From contig NZ_SISB01000046.1 of assembly GCF_004310295.1 (NCBI RefSeq), positions 1-57,023 of the forward strand: a DNA stretch of 57,023 nucleotides, written 5' to 3'. The position numbers and the translations under genes were made by a program. The notes under the pieces were generated by a model. The model ran no database searches, was not told the DNA's origin, and was given only the letters and a program-made list of their open reading frames with translations. Shown one piece after another: positions 25,059-34,688 of this stretch. Numbering within the stretch: the first letter of the stretch is position 1; each line of letters begins with the position of its first letter. Source of the DNA: Pseudomonas sp. BGI-2. GTDB lineage: Bacteria; Pseudomonadota; Gammaproteobacteria; Pseudomonadales; Pseudomonadaceae.

Positions 25059-25721
25059 TTAAGCCCGCTGACTCAGCCAGGCATGCAATTCTGAAAAACG
25101 ATCAATGGCCAGTCGCGGCTCGAACAGCCTCAGCGCCTCGATCGATTGAGCGCCATAACTGACCGCCACCGAATGCATACCGGCGTTACGCGCCATCTGC
25201 AAATCGAAGGACGAATCACCGACCATCAGCGCCTGCCCCGACTGAACTTCGCAATGGGCGAGAATCTGCTCAAGCATCAGCGGATGAGGCTTGCTGGCGG
25301 TTTCATCGGCGGCGCGGGTGATATCGAAATAATCTTCCCAGCCGTGAGCTTTCAGCACCCGATCCAGCCCGCGACGGGCCTTGCCCGTCGCCACAGCCAG
25401 ATGATAACCCTCGGCACGAAACGCCTCCATCGACTCGACCACACCTTCGAACAGCGGCGAGGGCACGGCTTCGGCGGCGATGTAGTGATCCGCATAGTGC
25501 TGCCGGAACGCTACCAGCTCGTCATCGCCAATTTCGGGGTACAACGTGCGAATAGCCTCAGGCAGGCCCAGACCGATAATGCCCTTGACTGCAAAATCAT
25601 CACGCAACTGAAACCCCGACCGTTCGGACGCGACATGCATCGCCTCGACAATCCGACCAATGGAGTCAGCCAGCGTGCCGTCCCAATCGAAAATCAGCAG
25701 CTTGTAATCAGAGGGGTGCAC
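25059..25721 (-). CDS. HAD-IA family hydrolase
   Basis: 220 residues. Motif I DWDGTLADS (about 12), motif II in AVATGKARRGLD, and motif III/IV GDSSFDLQMARNAG (about 170) mark a phosphatase of the phosphoglycolate-phosphatase/beta-phosphoglucomutase group. The substrate is not evident. It overlaps rluC by 14 bases, so is translated from the same mRNA. Confidence 0.88.
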   Translation of the reverse strand: MHPSDYKLLIFDWDGTLADSIGRIVEAMHVASERSGFQLRDDFAVKGIIGLGLPEAIRTLYPEIGDDELVAFRQHYADHYIAAEAVPSPLFEGVVESMEAFRAEGYHLAVATGKARRGLDRVLKAHGWEDYFDITRAADETASKPHPLMLEQILAHCEVQSGQALMVGDSSFDLQMARNAGMHSVAVSYGAQSIEALRLFEPRLAIDRFSELHAWLSQRA

Positions 25722-26670
25722 TCAGGCGCTCCACGGTCTTGGCCCACATTTCGTCCACTGGCGCCTGCAACTTCAACTCACCCCCATCCGGCAGCGGCAC
25801 GGTCAGCAGGTAGGCGTGCAGGAACAAGCGTTTGCCGCCCAGATCGCGGATTTCCTTACTGAAACCTTCATCGCCATACTTGGTATCGCCAGCGATGCAA
25901 TGCCCGGCGTGCAGGGTATGAACGCGGATCTGGTGAGTCCGGCCGGTGATCGGCTTGGCTTCGATCAGGGTGGCAAAGTCGCCGAAACGACGCAGGACCT
26001 TGAACACGGTCACAGACTCCTTGCCCTCCTCCTCGTCGACCTCGACCATACGCTCGCCGGAACGCAGATTGCTCTTGCCGAGCGACGCACGAACCTGCTT
26101 GATCGAGGCCGCCCAGTTACCGCGGACCAGCGCCATATAGCGCTTATCGACGCCATCACCGCGCAATGCCGTGTGCAAGTGACGCAGCATGCTGCGCTTC
26201 TTGGCGATCATCAGCAGACCGGAGGTGTCACGGTCGAGACGGTGAACCAGTTCGAGCTCCTTGCAGTCGGGACGCAACTGACGAAAGGCTTCGATCACCC
26301 CATAAGTCAGTCCGCTGCCGCCATGAACCGCGATGCCGCAAGGCTTGTTGATCACTATCAACGCCTTGTCCTCGAACACAATCGAGGCTTCGAGGCGTTG
26401 CAGCAGGCCCTGGGCCAACGGCACCGGCTCGTCACGCTCAGGCACGCGAACCGGCGGCACGCGCACGATATCGCCCGCCTGCAGCTTGTATTCGGGCTTG
26501 ATCCGACCTTTGTTCACTCGCACTTCGCCCTTGCGCAAAATGCGGTAAATCAAAGTCTTGGGCACGCCTTTGAGCCGAGCGAGAAGGAAGTTATCAATAC
26601 GTTGGCCGGCATATTCCGGCGAGACCTCCAGCAGTTGTACGGCTGGGGTCGAAGGGGCAGTAGTCGTCAT
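25708..26670 (-). CDS. rluC: 23S rRNA pseudouridine(955/2504/2580) synthase RluC
   Basis: 320 residues. An S4 RNA-binding domain (about 20-80, RIDNFLLARLKGVPKTLIYRI) precedes the synthase domain with catalytic Asp in VHRLDRDTSGLL (about 144). Modifies three 23S rRNA sites. Divergent from rne, as in most gamma-proteobacteria; their starts are 700 bases apart because of the long rne leader. Confidence 0.94.
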   Translation of the reverse strand: MTTTAPSTPAVQLLEVSPEYAGQRIDNFLLARLKGVPKTLIYRILRKGEVRVNKGRIKPEYKLQAGDIVRVPPVRVPERDEPVPLAQGLLQRLEASIVFEDKALIVINKPCGIAVHGGSGLTYGVIEAFRQLRPDCKELELVHRLDRDTSGLLMIAKKRSMLRHLHTALRGDGVDKRYMALVRGNWAASIKQVRASLGKSNLRSGERMVEVDEEEGKESVTVFKVLRRFGDFATLIEAKPITGRTHQIRVHTLHAGHCIAGDTKYGDEGFSKEIRDLGGKRLFLHAYLLTVPLPDGGELKLQAPVDEMWAKTVERLSAPL

Positions 26671-26699
26671 GCCGCGGATGATAACAATTTTTTATGGAA

Positions 26700-26728
26700 T
26701 TGAAGCACTTAATCATTGCTGCTATAGT
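26700..26728 (+). promoter_or_regulatory. rne promoter
   Basis: TTGAAG (26700-26705) and TATAGT (26723-26728) are separated by 17 bases, a near-consensus sigma-70 promoter. Transcription would start near 26735. Confidence 0.75.
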
Positions 26729-26734
26729 CGCGAA

Positions 26735-27370
26735 CGCCGCCAAAAGCGGCCTGGACAGCGGACTAACGGTCAAAAACCGGCCCTGACCAACGCAATTCAC
26801 CAGGGCGCGAGGCCGTCCTACGGGGCTTTCGCTACGTAACGGTGGAGTTTGCAGCTGTAACGAGCGCAGGTGACATGAGGCCTGAATCAAGCCGCAAAGC
26901 AGAGTTTTCACTCGCCTTTCGAGCCAATATTCACGGCCAGTTCACAAAGTGCAGTCGGCTACGGACGACCCCGAGCGAACGCTTCGGAAACAACGCCTAA
27001 ATTAGCCATGATGCGTGACCTCCCCCTTCGGAGCTCACGGTAAATGCCAACCCGCTGCGGATTCTGCGCGCGGCAGCACCCGAATTATCAGGGATACGTG
27101 TAGGGTGGAGATGCACAACCGCTGGACTGTGTAGCATTAGGCTTTATCAAGACGCTTCATCTCGTCCACAGCCGCTGGTTGATTCCTCCTCCTGACTGAG
27201 TGCTTAAGTAGCCACAGCAAGCAGGACGCGTACGTCGCGATAACGGCCCAATTGGCCGGACATCGCTGGACACGGGAATGGCCAACCACTCCCGACGCAC
27301 CTGACACCGACCGTGAGAAGTCGTGTGTGCCGAACGCCGTTTCCGGCAGCCCGGAAACCGACGGTACTAC
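26735..27370 (+). promoter_or_regulatory. long structured 5' leader of rne
   Basis: About 636 bases without a convincing coding frame lie between the predicted start site and the rne ATG. Local stems are easy to see, for example GCCGC/GCGGC near 26735-26750 and TTTCCG/CGGAAA near 27340. RNase E autoregulates by cutting its own leader in enterobacteria, where the leader is 361 nt and carries hairpins; a similar role is likely here, with a longer, different leader. Apparent small frames have no ribosome-binding site. Confidence 0.6.
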
Positions 27371-30300
27371 ATGAAAAGAATGCTGATTAACGCAACTCAA
27401 CCCGAAGAGTTGCGTGTTGCACTGGTAGATGGCCAACGCCTCTACGACCTGGACATCGAATCCGGTGCACGCGAGCAGAAGAAGGCCAACATCTATAAAG
27501 GCCGGATTACTCGCATCGAACCAAGCCTTGAGGCTGCCTTTGTCGATTTCGGCTCCGAGCGCCACGGTTTCCTGCCCCTCAAAGAAATCTCCCGCGAATA
27601 CTTCAAGAAAGCCCCCGAAGGCCGCGTCAACATCAAGGACGTCCTGAGCGAAGGCCAGGAAGTCATCGTTCAGGTAGAAAAAGAAGAACGTGGCAACAAG
27701 GGCGCGGCCCTGACCACGTTCATCAGCCTGGCCGGTCGTTACCTGGTGCTGATGCCGAACAACCCGCGTGCCGGCGGTATCTCCCGTCGCATCGAAGGTG
27801 AAGAGCGCAACGAACTGCGTGAAGCCCTGAACGGCCTGGTTGCCCCGGCCGACATGGGTCTGATCGTGCGCACTGCAGGCCTTGGCCGCAGCAGCGAAGA
27901 AATGCAGTGGGACCTCGATTACCTGCTGCAACTCTGGACCGCCATCAAAGAAGCCTCGCTGGATCGCTCCGCGCCATTCCTGATCTACCAGGAAAGCAAC
28001 GTGATCATTCGCGCCATCCGCGATTACCTGCGCCAGGACATCGGCGAAGTGTTGATCGACAGCGTTGAAGCCCAGGACGAAGCCCTGACCTTCATTCGCC
28101 AGGTGATGCCGCAGTACGCCAGCAAGATCAAGCTGTACGAAGACAGCGTTCCGCTGTTCAACCGTTTCCAGATCGAAAGCCAGATCGAGACCGCCTTCCA
28201 GCGCGTCGTTGAACTGCCTTCCGGTGGCTCCATCGTCATCGATCCGACCGAAGCCCTGGTGTCCATCGACATCAACTCGGCGCGCGCCACCAAAGGCAGC
28301 GACATCGAAGAAACCGCACTGCAGACCAACCTTGAAGCCGCCGAAGAAATCGCCCGTCAGTTGCGCTTGCGCGACATCGGCGGCCTGATCGTCATCGATT
28401 TCATCGACATGACCCCTGCCAAGAACCAGCGCGCCGTGGAAGAAAAAGTCCGCGAATGCCTGGAAGCCGACCGCGCTCGCGTGCAAGTCGGTCGCATCTC
28501 GCGCTTCGGCCTGCTGGAAATGTCCCGTCAACGCCTGCGTCCATCGCTTGGCGAAAGCAGCGGCATCGTTTGCCCGCGTTGCAACGGCACCGGCATCATC
28601 CGTGACGTTGAATCGCTGTCCCTGGCGATCCTGCGCCTGATCGAAGAAGAAGCCCTGAAAGACCGCACCGCCGAAGTTCGCGCCCAAGTGCCAATTCCGG
28701 TCGCAGCCTTCCTGCTCAACGAAAAACGCAACTCGATCACCAAGATCGAACTGCGCACCCGTGCCCGCATCGTCATCCTGCCGAACGATCACCTCGAAAC
28801 GCCGCACTTCGAAGTTCAGCGTCTGCGCGATGACAGCCCGGAAGCCGCGGTCGGCCAGTCCAGCTACGAAATCGCTGCTGCCGCTGCCGAAGTCGAAGAA
28901 GTCCAGCCAGCCGCTGCGACCCGCACCCTGGTTCGCCAGGAAGCTGCGGTCAAGACAGCACCGGCTCGCGCCAACGCTCCGGTTCCGACCGAAGTCGTTG
29001 CCGCACCGGTTGCTGCTCCGGCCGTTGTGCCAGAGCCAAGCCTGTTCAAAGGCCTGGTGAAGTCGCTGGTCGGCCTGTTTGCGACCAAGGAAGAGCCTGT
29101 TGCTCCGGCCGCTGTTGAAAAACCGGCGACCACCGAGCGCCCTGCCCGCAATGAAGAGCGTCGCAATGGTCGTCAGCAGAGCCGCAACCGTAACGGTCGC
29201 CGCGATGAAGAGCGCAAGCCTCGTGAGGAACGTGCACCGCGTGAAGAACGCGCACCACGTGAGCCACGCGAAGAGCGTCAACCACGCGAAGCCCGCGAAG
29301 AAACCCCAGCAGTAGCCCGCGAAGAACGCGCTCCACGTGAAGAGCGCGCACCACGCGCTCCTCGTGAAGAACGTGCACCGCGCGCGCCTCGTGAAGACCG
29401 TAAGCCACGTGGCGAGCGTGAAGAACGAGTGCGTGAACTGCGCGAACCTCTGGATGCCACGGCTCCAGCTGCTGCGGCTACCGCTGCTGCGACCGCTGAA
29501 GAGCGTCCGGCTCGCCAGCCACGTGAAGAACGTGCTCCGCGCCCACCGCGTGAAGAACGTCAGCCACGTGTCGAGCAAACTGCCGCCGTTGCCGAAGAAG
29601 AGCTGGTGACCAACGAAGAGCAACTGCAGGAAGACGGTCAGGAAGGCGCCGAAGGCGATCGTCCACGCCGCCGCTCCCGTGGCCAGCGTCGTCGCAGCAA
29701 CCGTCGCGAGCGTCAACGCGATGCCAACGGCAACGTGATCGAAGGTTCGGAAGAATCCGAGTCCGCCGAAGGCAGCGAAGCTGATGACAGCAACGAAGCG
29801 CCAAGCACTTCTGATCTGGCCGCCGGCCTGGCTGTTACCGCAGCCGTTGCCAGCACCGTGATCAGCGCGCCGGCTGAAGCACAAGCCAACGAGCAAGCCG
29901 AACGCGCGACTGCCGCCACCCTGGAAACGGCTCCGGTTGAAGCGCCAGTGGTAGAAGCGACGACAGCGGTCGAAGCCACTGCTGCTCCGGAAATCGAAGT
30001 GGCACCGGTTCGTGAAGCTGAGCCCGTTGTTGAAATGGCTCCATTTTTCGAGCCAGTGGTTGTTGCCGAGCCAGTTGTCGAGACCTCCAGCGAAACCGTG
30101 ACCGAAGCTGTCCGCGAAGTTCGTGAAGAACAAACCGCGTTCAACTGGGTTGCCGAGCCGGTTGCCGCTGAAGCGCCTGCACCGGTTGCTGAAGCCCCAG
30201 TGGCTGAAGCCATGGTCTCCGAGCCAGTGGTTGCTGCTGCCGAGCCTGCTCCGGTGGTTGAAGCGCCTGTTGTTGCCGAAGTGGCTGCACCGGTCGTTGA

Positions 30301-30595
30301 AGCAGCTCCGGTTAGCGCCCTGACCGAGAATGGCCGTGCGCCGAACGACCCGCGTGAAGTGCGTCGTCGCAAGCGTGAAGCCGAGCGTCTGCAGAAGGAA
30401 GCCGAACTGGCTGCCACTGCTGCTCCGGTTGAAGCGGTTGTCGCTGCCGAGCCTGCACCGGTTGTTGCTGAAGTGGTCGAAGCGGCACCTGCTGCCGAGT
30501 CGGTCATTGAAGAAGCGCCGCGCTCCGTACAGGAAGCGGTAGAGCAACACGAGCAAGCCCTGGAAAAAGAACACGAGCCTAAACCGCTCGTCTGA
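27371..30595 (+). CDS. rne: ribonuclease E
   Basis: 1074-residue endoribonuclease and degradosome scaffold. The catalytic half (1-about 510) has the S1 domain (GRITRIEPSLEAAFVDFG, about 39-56), the active-site region with SIDINSARATKG (about 300), and the zinc-link CPRC (about 401). The C-terminal half is disordered: an Arg/Glu block of REER/PRE repeats at about 612-695, then long Ala/Val/Pro/Glu stretches, then NDPR at 992-995 in a basic helix. In pseudomonads REER repeats have been linked to RNA binding and NDPR to partner recruitment; the E. coli scaffold motifs are not conserved. ATG 27371 is the family start. Confidence 0.97.
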   Translation: MKRMLINATQPEELRVALVDGQRLYDLDIESGAREQKKANIYKGRITRIEPSLEAAFVDFGSERHGFLPLKEISREYFKKAPEGRVNIKDVLSEGQEVIVQVEKEERGNKGAALTTFISLAGRYLVLMPNNPRAGGISRRIEGEERNELREALNGLVAPADMGLIVRTAGLGRSSEEMQWDLDYLLQLWTAIKEASLDRSAPFLIYQESNVIIRAIRDYLRQDIGEVLIDSVEAQDEALTFIRQVMPQYASKIKLYEDSVPLFNRFQIESQIETAFQRVVELPSGGSIVIDPTEALVSIDINSARATKGSDIEETALQTNLEAAEEIARQLRLRDIGGLIVIDFIDMTPAKNQRAVEEKVRECLEADRARVQVGRISRFGLLEMSRQRLRPSLGESSGIVCPRCNGTGIIRDVESLSLAILRLIEEEALKDRTAEVRAQVPIPVAAFLLNEKRNSITKIELRTRARIVILPNDHLETPHFEVQRLRDDSPEAAVGQSSYEIAAAAAEVEEVQPAAATRTLVRQEAAVKTAPARANAPVPTEVVAAPVAAPAVVPEPSLFKGLVKSLVGLFATKEEPVAPAAVEKPATTERPARNEERRNGRQQSRNRNGRRDEERKPREERAPREERAPREPREERQPREAREETPAVAREERAPREERAPRAPREERAPRAPREDRKPRGEREERVRELREPLDATAPAAAATAAATAEERPARQPREERAPRPPREERQPRVEQTAAVAEEELVTNEEQLQEDGQEGAEGDRPRRRSRGQRRRSNRRERQRDANGNVIEGSEESESAEGSEADDSNEAPSTSDLAAGLAVTAAVASTVISAPAEAQANEQAERATAATLETAPVEAPVVEATTAVEATAAPEIEVAPVREAEPVVEMAPFFEPVVVAEPVVETSSETVTEAVREVREEQTAFNWVAEPVAAEAPAPVAEAPVAEAMVSEPVVAAAEPAPVVEAPVVAEVAAPVVEAAPVSALTENGRAPNDPREVRRRKREAERLQKEAELAATAAPVEAVVAAEPAPVVAEVVEAAPAAESVIEEAPRSVQEAVEQHEQALEKEHEPKPLV

Positions 30596-30608
30596 TTCCA
30601 TCGGCCAC

Positions 30609-30648
30609 TAAAAAGCCCCGCCTGGTGATCCAGGCGGGGCTTTTTTTA
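30609..30648 (+). terminator. rne terminator
   Basis: AAAGCCCCGCCTGG pairs with CCAGGCGGGGCTTT around GATC-type loop (30612-30641), followed by seven T's. Fourteen bases after the stop codon. Confidence 0.93.
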
Positions 30649-30708
30649 TGTGGGCGGTGCAGCAGATAGACCGCGTTATCGTTCTTCGTCGGATCACCGC
30701 CCGGACCA

Positions 30709-30788
30709 AGCCTCGCTCCTACAGGATTGTCGTCGATTACAAAACATCGGCACACCTCTACCTGTAGGAGCGAGGCTTGCCCGCGAAG
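30709..30788. repeat. REP pair, second family
   Basis: AAGCCTCGCTCCTACAGG (30709-30726) and its inverted copy with CTTGCCCGCGAAG, ending at 30788. The left arm is truncated: it lacks the CTTCGCGGGC foot present in the right arm. It lies between the rne terminator and the MobA-like gene. Confidence 0.8.
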
Positions 30789-30796
30789 ACGGTGTG

Positions 30797-31387
30797 TCAG
30801 GAAAATACTAATGCAGCAGGCACATCCACATCCCACAACACCCCGGCATCCTCCACCGCCACTTCAACCACCCGGCCTTGGGCAAACAATGGCTTGGCCC
30901 CATGATCACCCGATAACCCCATCAGCCCCGGCCCAAAACTGCGACCGAAACCGACCGGATGCCCGTACTCACCCGCATGCACGGGCACACTGACGCAATC
31001 ATCAGCAATCCCCGCCACCACCCGCTCAATACTCGACGGTAAGATAAACGGCATATCCCCCAGCACAATCAACCAGCCACTGAGCGCTGGACACTCCGAC
31101 ACGCCGGCCGCAATGCTGTCGCCCATCCCGGTCGACTCGATCACCACAATCTCGAAGCCATACGCCTGAGCCATGCGCATCACTTGCGGGCGATCGTCGG
31201 TGGTCACCAGCACGCGCTTCTCAAGGCTGGCCGGCAAATTCACCAGCACCTGTTCGATCACCGAACGAACAGCGCCATCGCGACCGGCGCAGTCCGCCAG
31301 AAGCTTGTCCTTGTCCTCTCCCGCCACCTGCCTGAAACGACTGCCCTGCCCCGCCGCCAGCACGATGACGCCGATGGATTCGCTCAT
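30797..31387 (-). CDS. MobA/MocA-like nucleotidyltransferase (molybdopterin cytidylyl/guanylyl transfer)
   Basis: 196 residues. The nucleotide-binding start VLAAGQGSRFRQVAGEDKDKLL (about 9-30) and LGDMPF (about 107) are the family signature. Placed with XdhC and a xanthine-oxidase-type enzyme, it most likely attaches CMP to molybdopterin to make the cytosine dinucleotide cofactor those enzymes use. It overlaps xdhC by four bases and ends the four-gene operon. CTP versus GTP preference cannot be read from sequence here. Confidence 0.82.
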   Translation of the reverse strand: MSESIGVIVLAAGQGSRFRQVAGEDKDKLLADCAGRDGAVRSVIEQVLVNLPASLEKRVLVTTDDRPQVMRMAQAYGFEIVVIESTGMGDSIAAGVSECPALSGWLIVLGDMPFILPSSIERVVAGIADDCVSVPVHAGEYGHPVGFGRSFGPGLMGLSGDHGAKPLFAQGRVVEVAVEDAGVLWDVDVPAALVFS

Positions 31388-32367
31388 ACAACCTCCTGCA
31401 ACGGCTTCTTCTGCTTCAGTTCGACGCCGTTCTTGATCGCCACAATCTCGGCCAGCAGCGACAAGGCGATTTCCGCGGGACTGTGGCTGCCGATGTGCAA
31501 ACCAATCGGGCCGTGCAGCCGCTCGATGGCCTGTTGTGACAAGCCTAGCTGAGCCAGGTTTTCACGACGCTTCAGGCTATTGACCCGCGAGCCCAGGGCA
31601 CCGACATAAAAAGCCCTGGAATCCAGCGCCGTCAGCAAGGCCATGTCATCCAGACGCGGATCATGGGTCAGGGCAACAATGGCCGTGCGTTCGTCAGTCT
31701 GGATGTTCAGCACCGCCTCATCCGGCATCCCCGAGACGAAACGGCCGTGCTGCTCTTCCCAACCGTAGACAAACTCGCTGCGCGGGTCGCAGATCAGCAC
31801 TTCGAAATCCAGCAGCCGCGCCATCTCGGCGACATACCGGGACAGTTGCCCCGCACCGATCAGCAACAGCCGCCAACGCGGACCGTAGATGGCGCGCAGT
31901 GTGTTGCCGTCAAAACTCAGTACGTCGCTTTTGTTCGCCGCCTGCAAAACCACTTCACCGGTCGCAATATCCAGCGAGCGAGCGACGATTTCATGGTCCT
32001 CGCAGCGCGCCAGCAACTCGGCGACCCACTCTGGATCGCCGACCCGCTCCTCGGTCAGGCGCAACGTGCCGCCGCACGGCAAACCAAACCGTGCGGCCTC
32101 CTCACGGGTGACGCCGTACGTGATCAACTGCACCGGCGGCCCGTCAGACGGGATCCGGCCATCGTGCAACCGGGCAATCAAATCATCCTCGACACACCCA
32201 CCGGACACCGAGCCGATCACCACGCCATCTTCACGTAACGCCAGCATCGCGCCCGGAGCCCGGGGCGCGGTGCCCCATGTCTGGACCACGCTGTACAACA
32301 CCACCCGCTGACCGGCGCGGCGCCATTCCAGCACGCTGCGCAGGACGTTCAGATCCGCGCTGTCCAT
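31384..32367 (-). CDS. XdhC family molybdenum cofactor insertion protein
   Basis: 327 residues. An N-terminal XdhC/CoxI domain (TWGTAPRAPGAMLALREDG, SVSGGCVEDDLIARL, about 26-70) and a C-terminal Rossmann-like domain (LLIGAGQLSRYVAEMA and the ALTHDPRLDD segment). Such proteins sulphurate or protect the Mo cofactor and load it into the apoenzyme. ATG 32367 shares its A with the stop of the Mo-subunit gene. The chaperone should act in the cytoplasm before Tat export. Confidence 0.87.
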   Translation of the reverse strand: MDSADLNVLRSVLEWRRAGQRVVLYSVVQTWGTAPRAPGAMLALREDGVVIGSVSGGCVEDDLIARLHDGRIPSDGPPVQLITYGVTREEAARFGLPCGGTLRLTEERVGDPEWVAELLARCEDHEIVARSLDIATGEVVLQAANKSDVLSFDGNTLRAIYGPRWRLLLIGAGQLSRYVAEMARLLDFEVLICDPRSEFVYGWEEQHGRFVSGMPDEAVLNIQTDERTAIVALTHDPRLDDMALLTALDSRAFYVGALGSRVNSLKRRENLAQLGLSQQAIERLHGPIGLHIGSHSPAEIALSLLAEIVAIKNGVELKQKKPLQEVV

Positions 32368-34688
32368 CAGGCCTGCGCCTTCTGCCAACCTTGCAGCTGA
32401 TAGCGAACCGGCAAACTGCGAATTCGCTGGCCGGTGGCAGCGAAGATCGCGTTACACAGCGCAGGCGCAATCGGCGGTACGCCTGGCTCGCCGACACCAC
32501 CCAACGGCACAACGCCCGGTGGCGTGACCAGATGCACCGCCACTTCCTTCGGCGCCAGCGACATGCGCGCCACTTCGTACATGTGGAAGTTGTCCTGCTG
32601 CACCATGCCGTCCTTGAAGCTGATTTCCCCGACCACCGCATTGCCCAGGCCCATGACGCAGGCACCTTCGAACTGAGCGCGAATCCGCTCGGGGTTGATC
32701 TGCGGACCGCAATCCACCGCGATGTCAGCCTTGTGCACGATCAGCGTGCCGTCGTCTTTGACTTCGACCTCGATCACCGTCGCCACATAGGTGACGAAGC
32801 TGTAATGCACCGCCAGGCCCAGGCCTCGGCCCTTGGGCAACTCACGCCCCCAACCGGCAGCTTTGGCGGCAGTTTCCAGCACGGTACGCATCCGCCCGGT
32901 GTCGATCGGATAACGCTCGGGTGATTCGCCGTAGTTCCACTCTTCGCTCAAGGTGCGCGGATCGATCTGCCGGTCCGGGCCAAGCAATTTGATCTGGTAC
33001 TTGAGTGGATCTTGCTTGGCCTTGTGAGCCAATTCATCGACAAAGCTCTGGATCGCAAACCCGTGGGGAATGTTCGACACCGAGCGATACCAGCCGACCC
33101 GGGTATGTATCGCCGCTTCCGGGTTTTCCAGGCGCACGTTGGGAATCGCATAGGCCATGTTGGTGAAGCCCATGCCCAACTCGAAAGCTGCCTCGTGGTT
33201 CATGCCCGGGGCGAACAGTGCGGTGATGCTCGGGGCGACGGTGCGGTGCAACCAACCGGAGGGCAGGCCGTCCTTGCCCAGGCTGGCCTTCAGGTATTCA
33301 GCCGACACGGTGTGGAAGTAGGAACAGTGGATATCGTCTTCACGGGTCCATTGCACCCGCACTGCCTTGCCGGGGAATTCCTTGGCGAGGATTGCCGCTT
33401 CGATGATGAAGTCCGGCTTGGACTTGCGACCGAAACCGCCGCCCAGCAAGGTGACATTGAAGGTGACGTTATCGAATGGAATGCCGAGGCGTTCGCCAAT
33501 CCGTTCACGGGTGACTTGTGGCGCCTGGCTCGGCGCCCAGGCTTCACACACACCCTCCTTGAACCGGGCGATGGCGACCATCGGTTCCATCGGCGCCTGC
33601 GTCAGGTGCGGCAGGTAATAAGAGGCTTCTAGGGTGCTGTCGGCGTCTTTCATGGCGTCGTCGATGTTGCCGGTATTGCGCACCACTTTGCCGGGCTTGA
33701 GGGACGAGGCTTCCAGCTCTTTGCGGTAGGCGATCGAGTCGTAACTGGCATGGGGGCCGTCATCCCATTCGATGGTCAGCGCTTCTCGGCCCTTGATCGC
33801 GGCCCAGGTGTTGCTGGCCACCACGGCCACGCCGCCTAATGGCTGGAACTCGGACGGCAGCGGACGGCCTTCGATTTGAATGACTTTGATCACGCCCGGG
33901 ACTTTCATTGCGGCGCTGGAATCGACGGATTTAACCTTGCCGCCGTAGACCGCCGGACGCGCAATCACCGCATAGAGCATGCCGTCGAAATGCACATCGG
34001 CCCCGTAAATGGCGCGGCCATTGACGATGTCGGCACCGTCGATCGCCTTGCTGCCTTCCTTGCCGATGTAGCGAAATTCCGACGGCTGCTTGAGCCGCAG
34101 GCTGTCACGGGCCGGCACTGCCAGCGCACCCGCCGCGGCGGCCAGGGCGCCGTAGCCCAGTTCACGACCGGTCGGTTGGTGCACCACTTTGTGCAGCTGC
34201 GCATGGCACTCGCTGACCGGCACTTTCCACTGCTCGGCAGCCGCTTGTTCAAGCATGGTCCGCGCGGCAGCACCGCAACGACGCATCGGTTCGTACCAGT
34301 GACGCATGCTGCGCGAACCGTCGGTGTCCTGGTTACCGAAACGAATTTCGTCGCCCGGCGCCTGCTGCACTTTCATCATTGCCCAGTCGGCGTCCAGCTC
34401 ATCGGCCACCACCATGGTCAGGCTGGTGCGCACACCCTGGCCCATTTCCGAGCGGTTGCAGACCACCGTCACCATGCCGTCAGCTGCAATGCTGATGTAA
34501 ACCTTGGGATCATCGATCCAGCCATTGGGCATGCCGTCGGCGCCGAATTTTTTCTCTTTTTCTTCGGCGAAAGCGTCTTGCCAGCCCCAGCTGGCCACCA
34601 GCACCAGCGCACTGGTGGCGCCGACCCCTTTCAGGAAGCCGCGGCGGCTGAGGTTGCTCAACGCAAAATCATTCGGTAACTGGCTCAT
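32367..34688 (-). CDS. Tat-exported molybdenum hydroxylase, large subunit (IorB/aldehyde oxidase type)
   Basis: 773 residues. A twin-arginine signal, LSRRGFLKGVGATSALVLVASWG (residues about 13-35), precedes the molybdopterin-binding domains of the xanthine-oxidase superfamily. GGFGRKSKPDFIIEAA near 420 contacts the cofactor, and GGVGEPGVPPIAP near 740 holds the expected catalytic glutamate. Closest in layout to isoquinoline 1-oxidoreductase and membrane-linked aldehyde dehydrogenase large subunits. The enzyme would hydroxylate an N-heterocycle or oxidise an aldehyde in the periplasm. The 2Fe-2S subunit gene overlaps by four bases; no cytochrome c subunit gene is present, so its electron acceptor is unknown. 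Substrate cannot be assigned. Confidence 0.88.
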   Translation of the reverse strand: MSQLPNDFALSNLSRRGFLKGVGATSALVLVASWGWQDAFAEEKEKKFGADGMPNGWIDDPKVYISIAADGMVTVVCNRSEMGQGVRTSLTMVVADELDADWAMMKVQQAPGDEIRFGNQDTDGSRSMRHWYEPMRRCGAAARTMLEQAAAEQWKVPVSECHAQLHKVVHQPTGRELGYGALAAAAGALAVPARDSLRLKQPSEFRYIGKEGSKAIDGADIVNGRAIYGADVHFDGMLYAVIARPAVYGGKVKSVDSSAAMKVPGVIKVIQIEGRPLPSEFQPLGGVAVVASNTWAAIKGREALTIEWDDGPHASYDSIAYRKELEASSLKPGKVVRNTGNIDDAMKDADSTLEASYYLPHLTQAPMEPMVAIARFKEGVCEAWAPSQAPQVTRERIGERLGIPFDNVTFNVTLLGGGFGRKSKPDFIIEAAILAKEFPGKAVRVQWTREDDIHCSYFHTVSAEYLKASLGKDGLPSGWLHRTVAPSITALFAPGMNHEAAFELGMGFTNMAYAIPNVRLENPEAAIHTRVGWYRSVSNIPHGFAIQSFVDELAHKAKQDPLKYQIKLLGPDRQIDPRTLSEEWNYGESPERYPIDTGRMRTVLETAAKAAGWGRELPKGRGLGLAVHYSFVTYVATVIEVEVKDDGTLIVHKADIAVDCGPQINPERIRAQFEGACVMGLGNAVVGEISFKDGMVQQDNFHMYEVARMSLAPKEVAVHLVTPPGVVPLGGVGEPGVPPIAPALCNAIFAATGQRIRSLPVRYQLQGWQKAQA

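Noticed and set aside
27137..30601. 1154-residue open frame opposite rne
   Set aside because: It is antisense to the Arg/Glu/Ala-rich RNase E gene, whose codon use keeps the reverse frame open. It has no ribosome-binding site or family match, and reads as phenylalanine- and glycine-rich nonsense.
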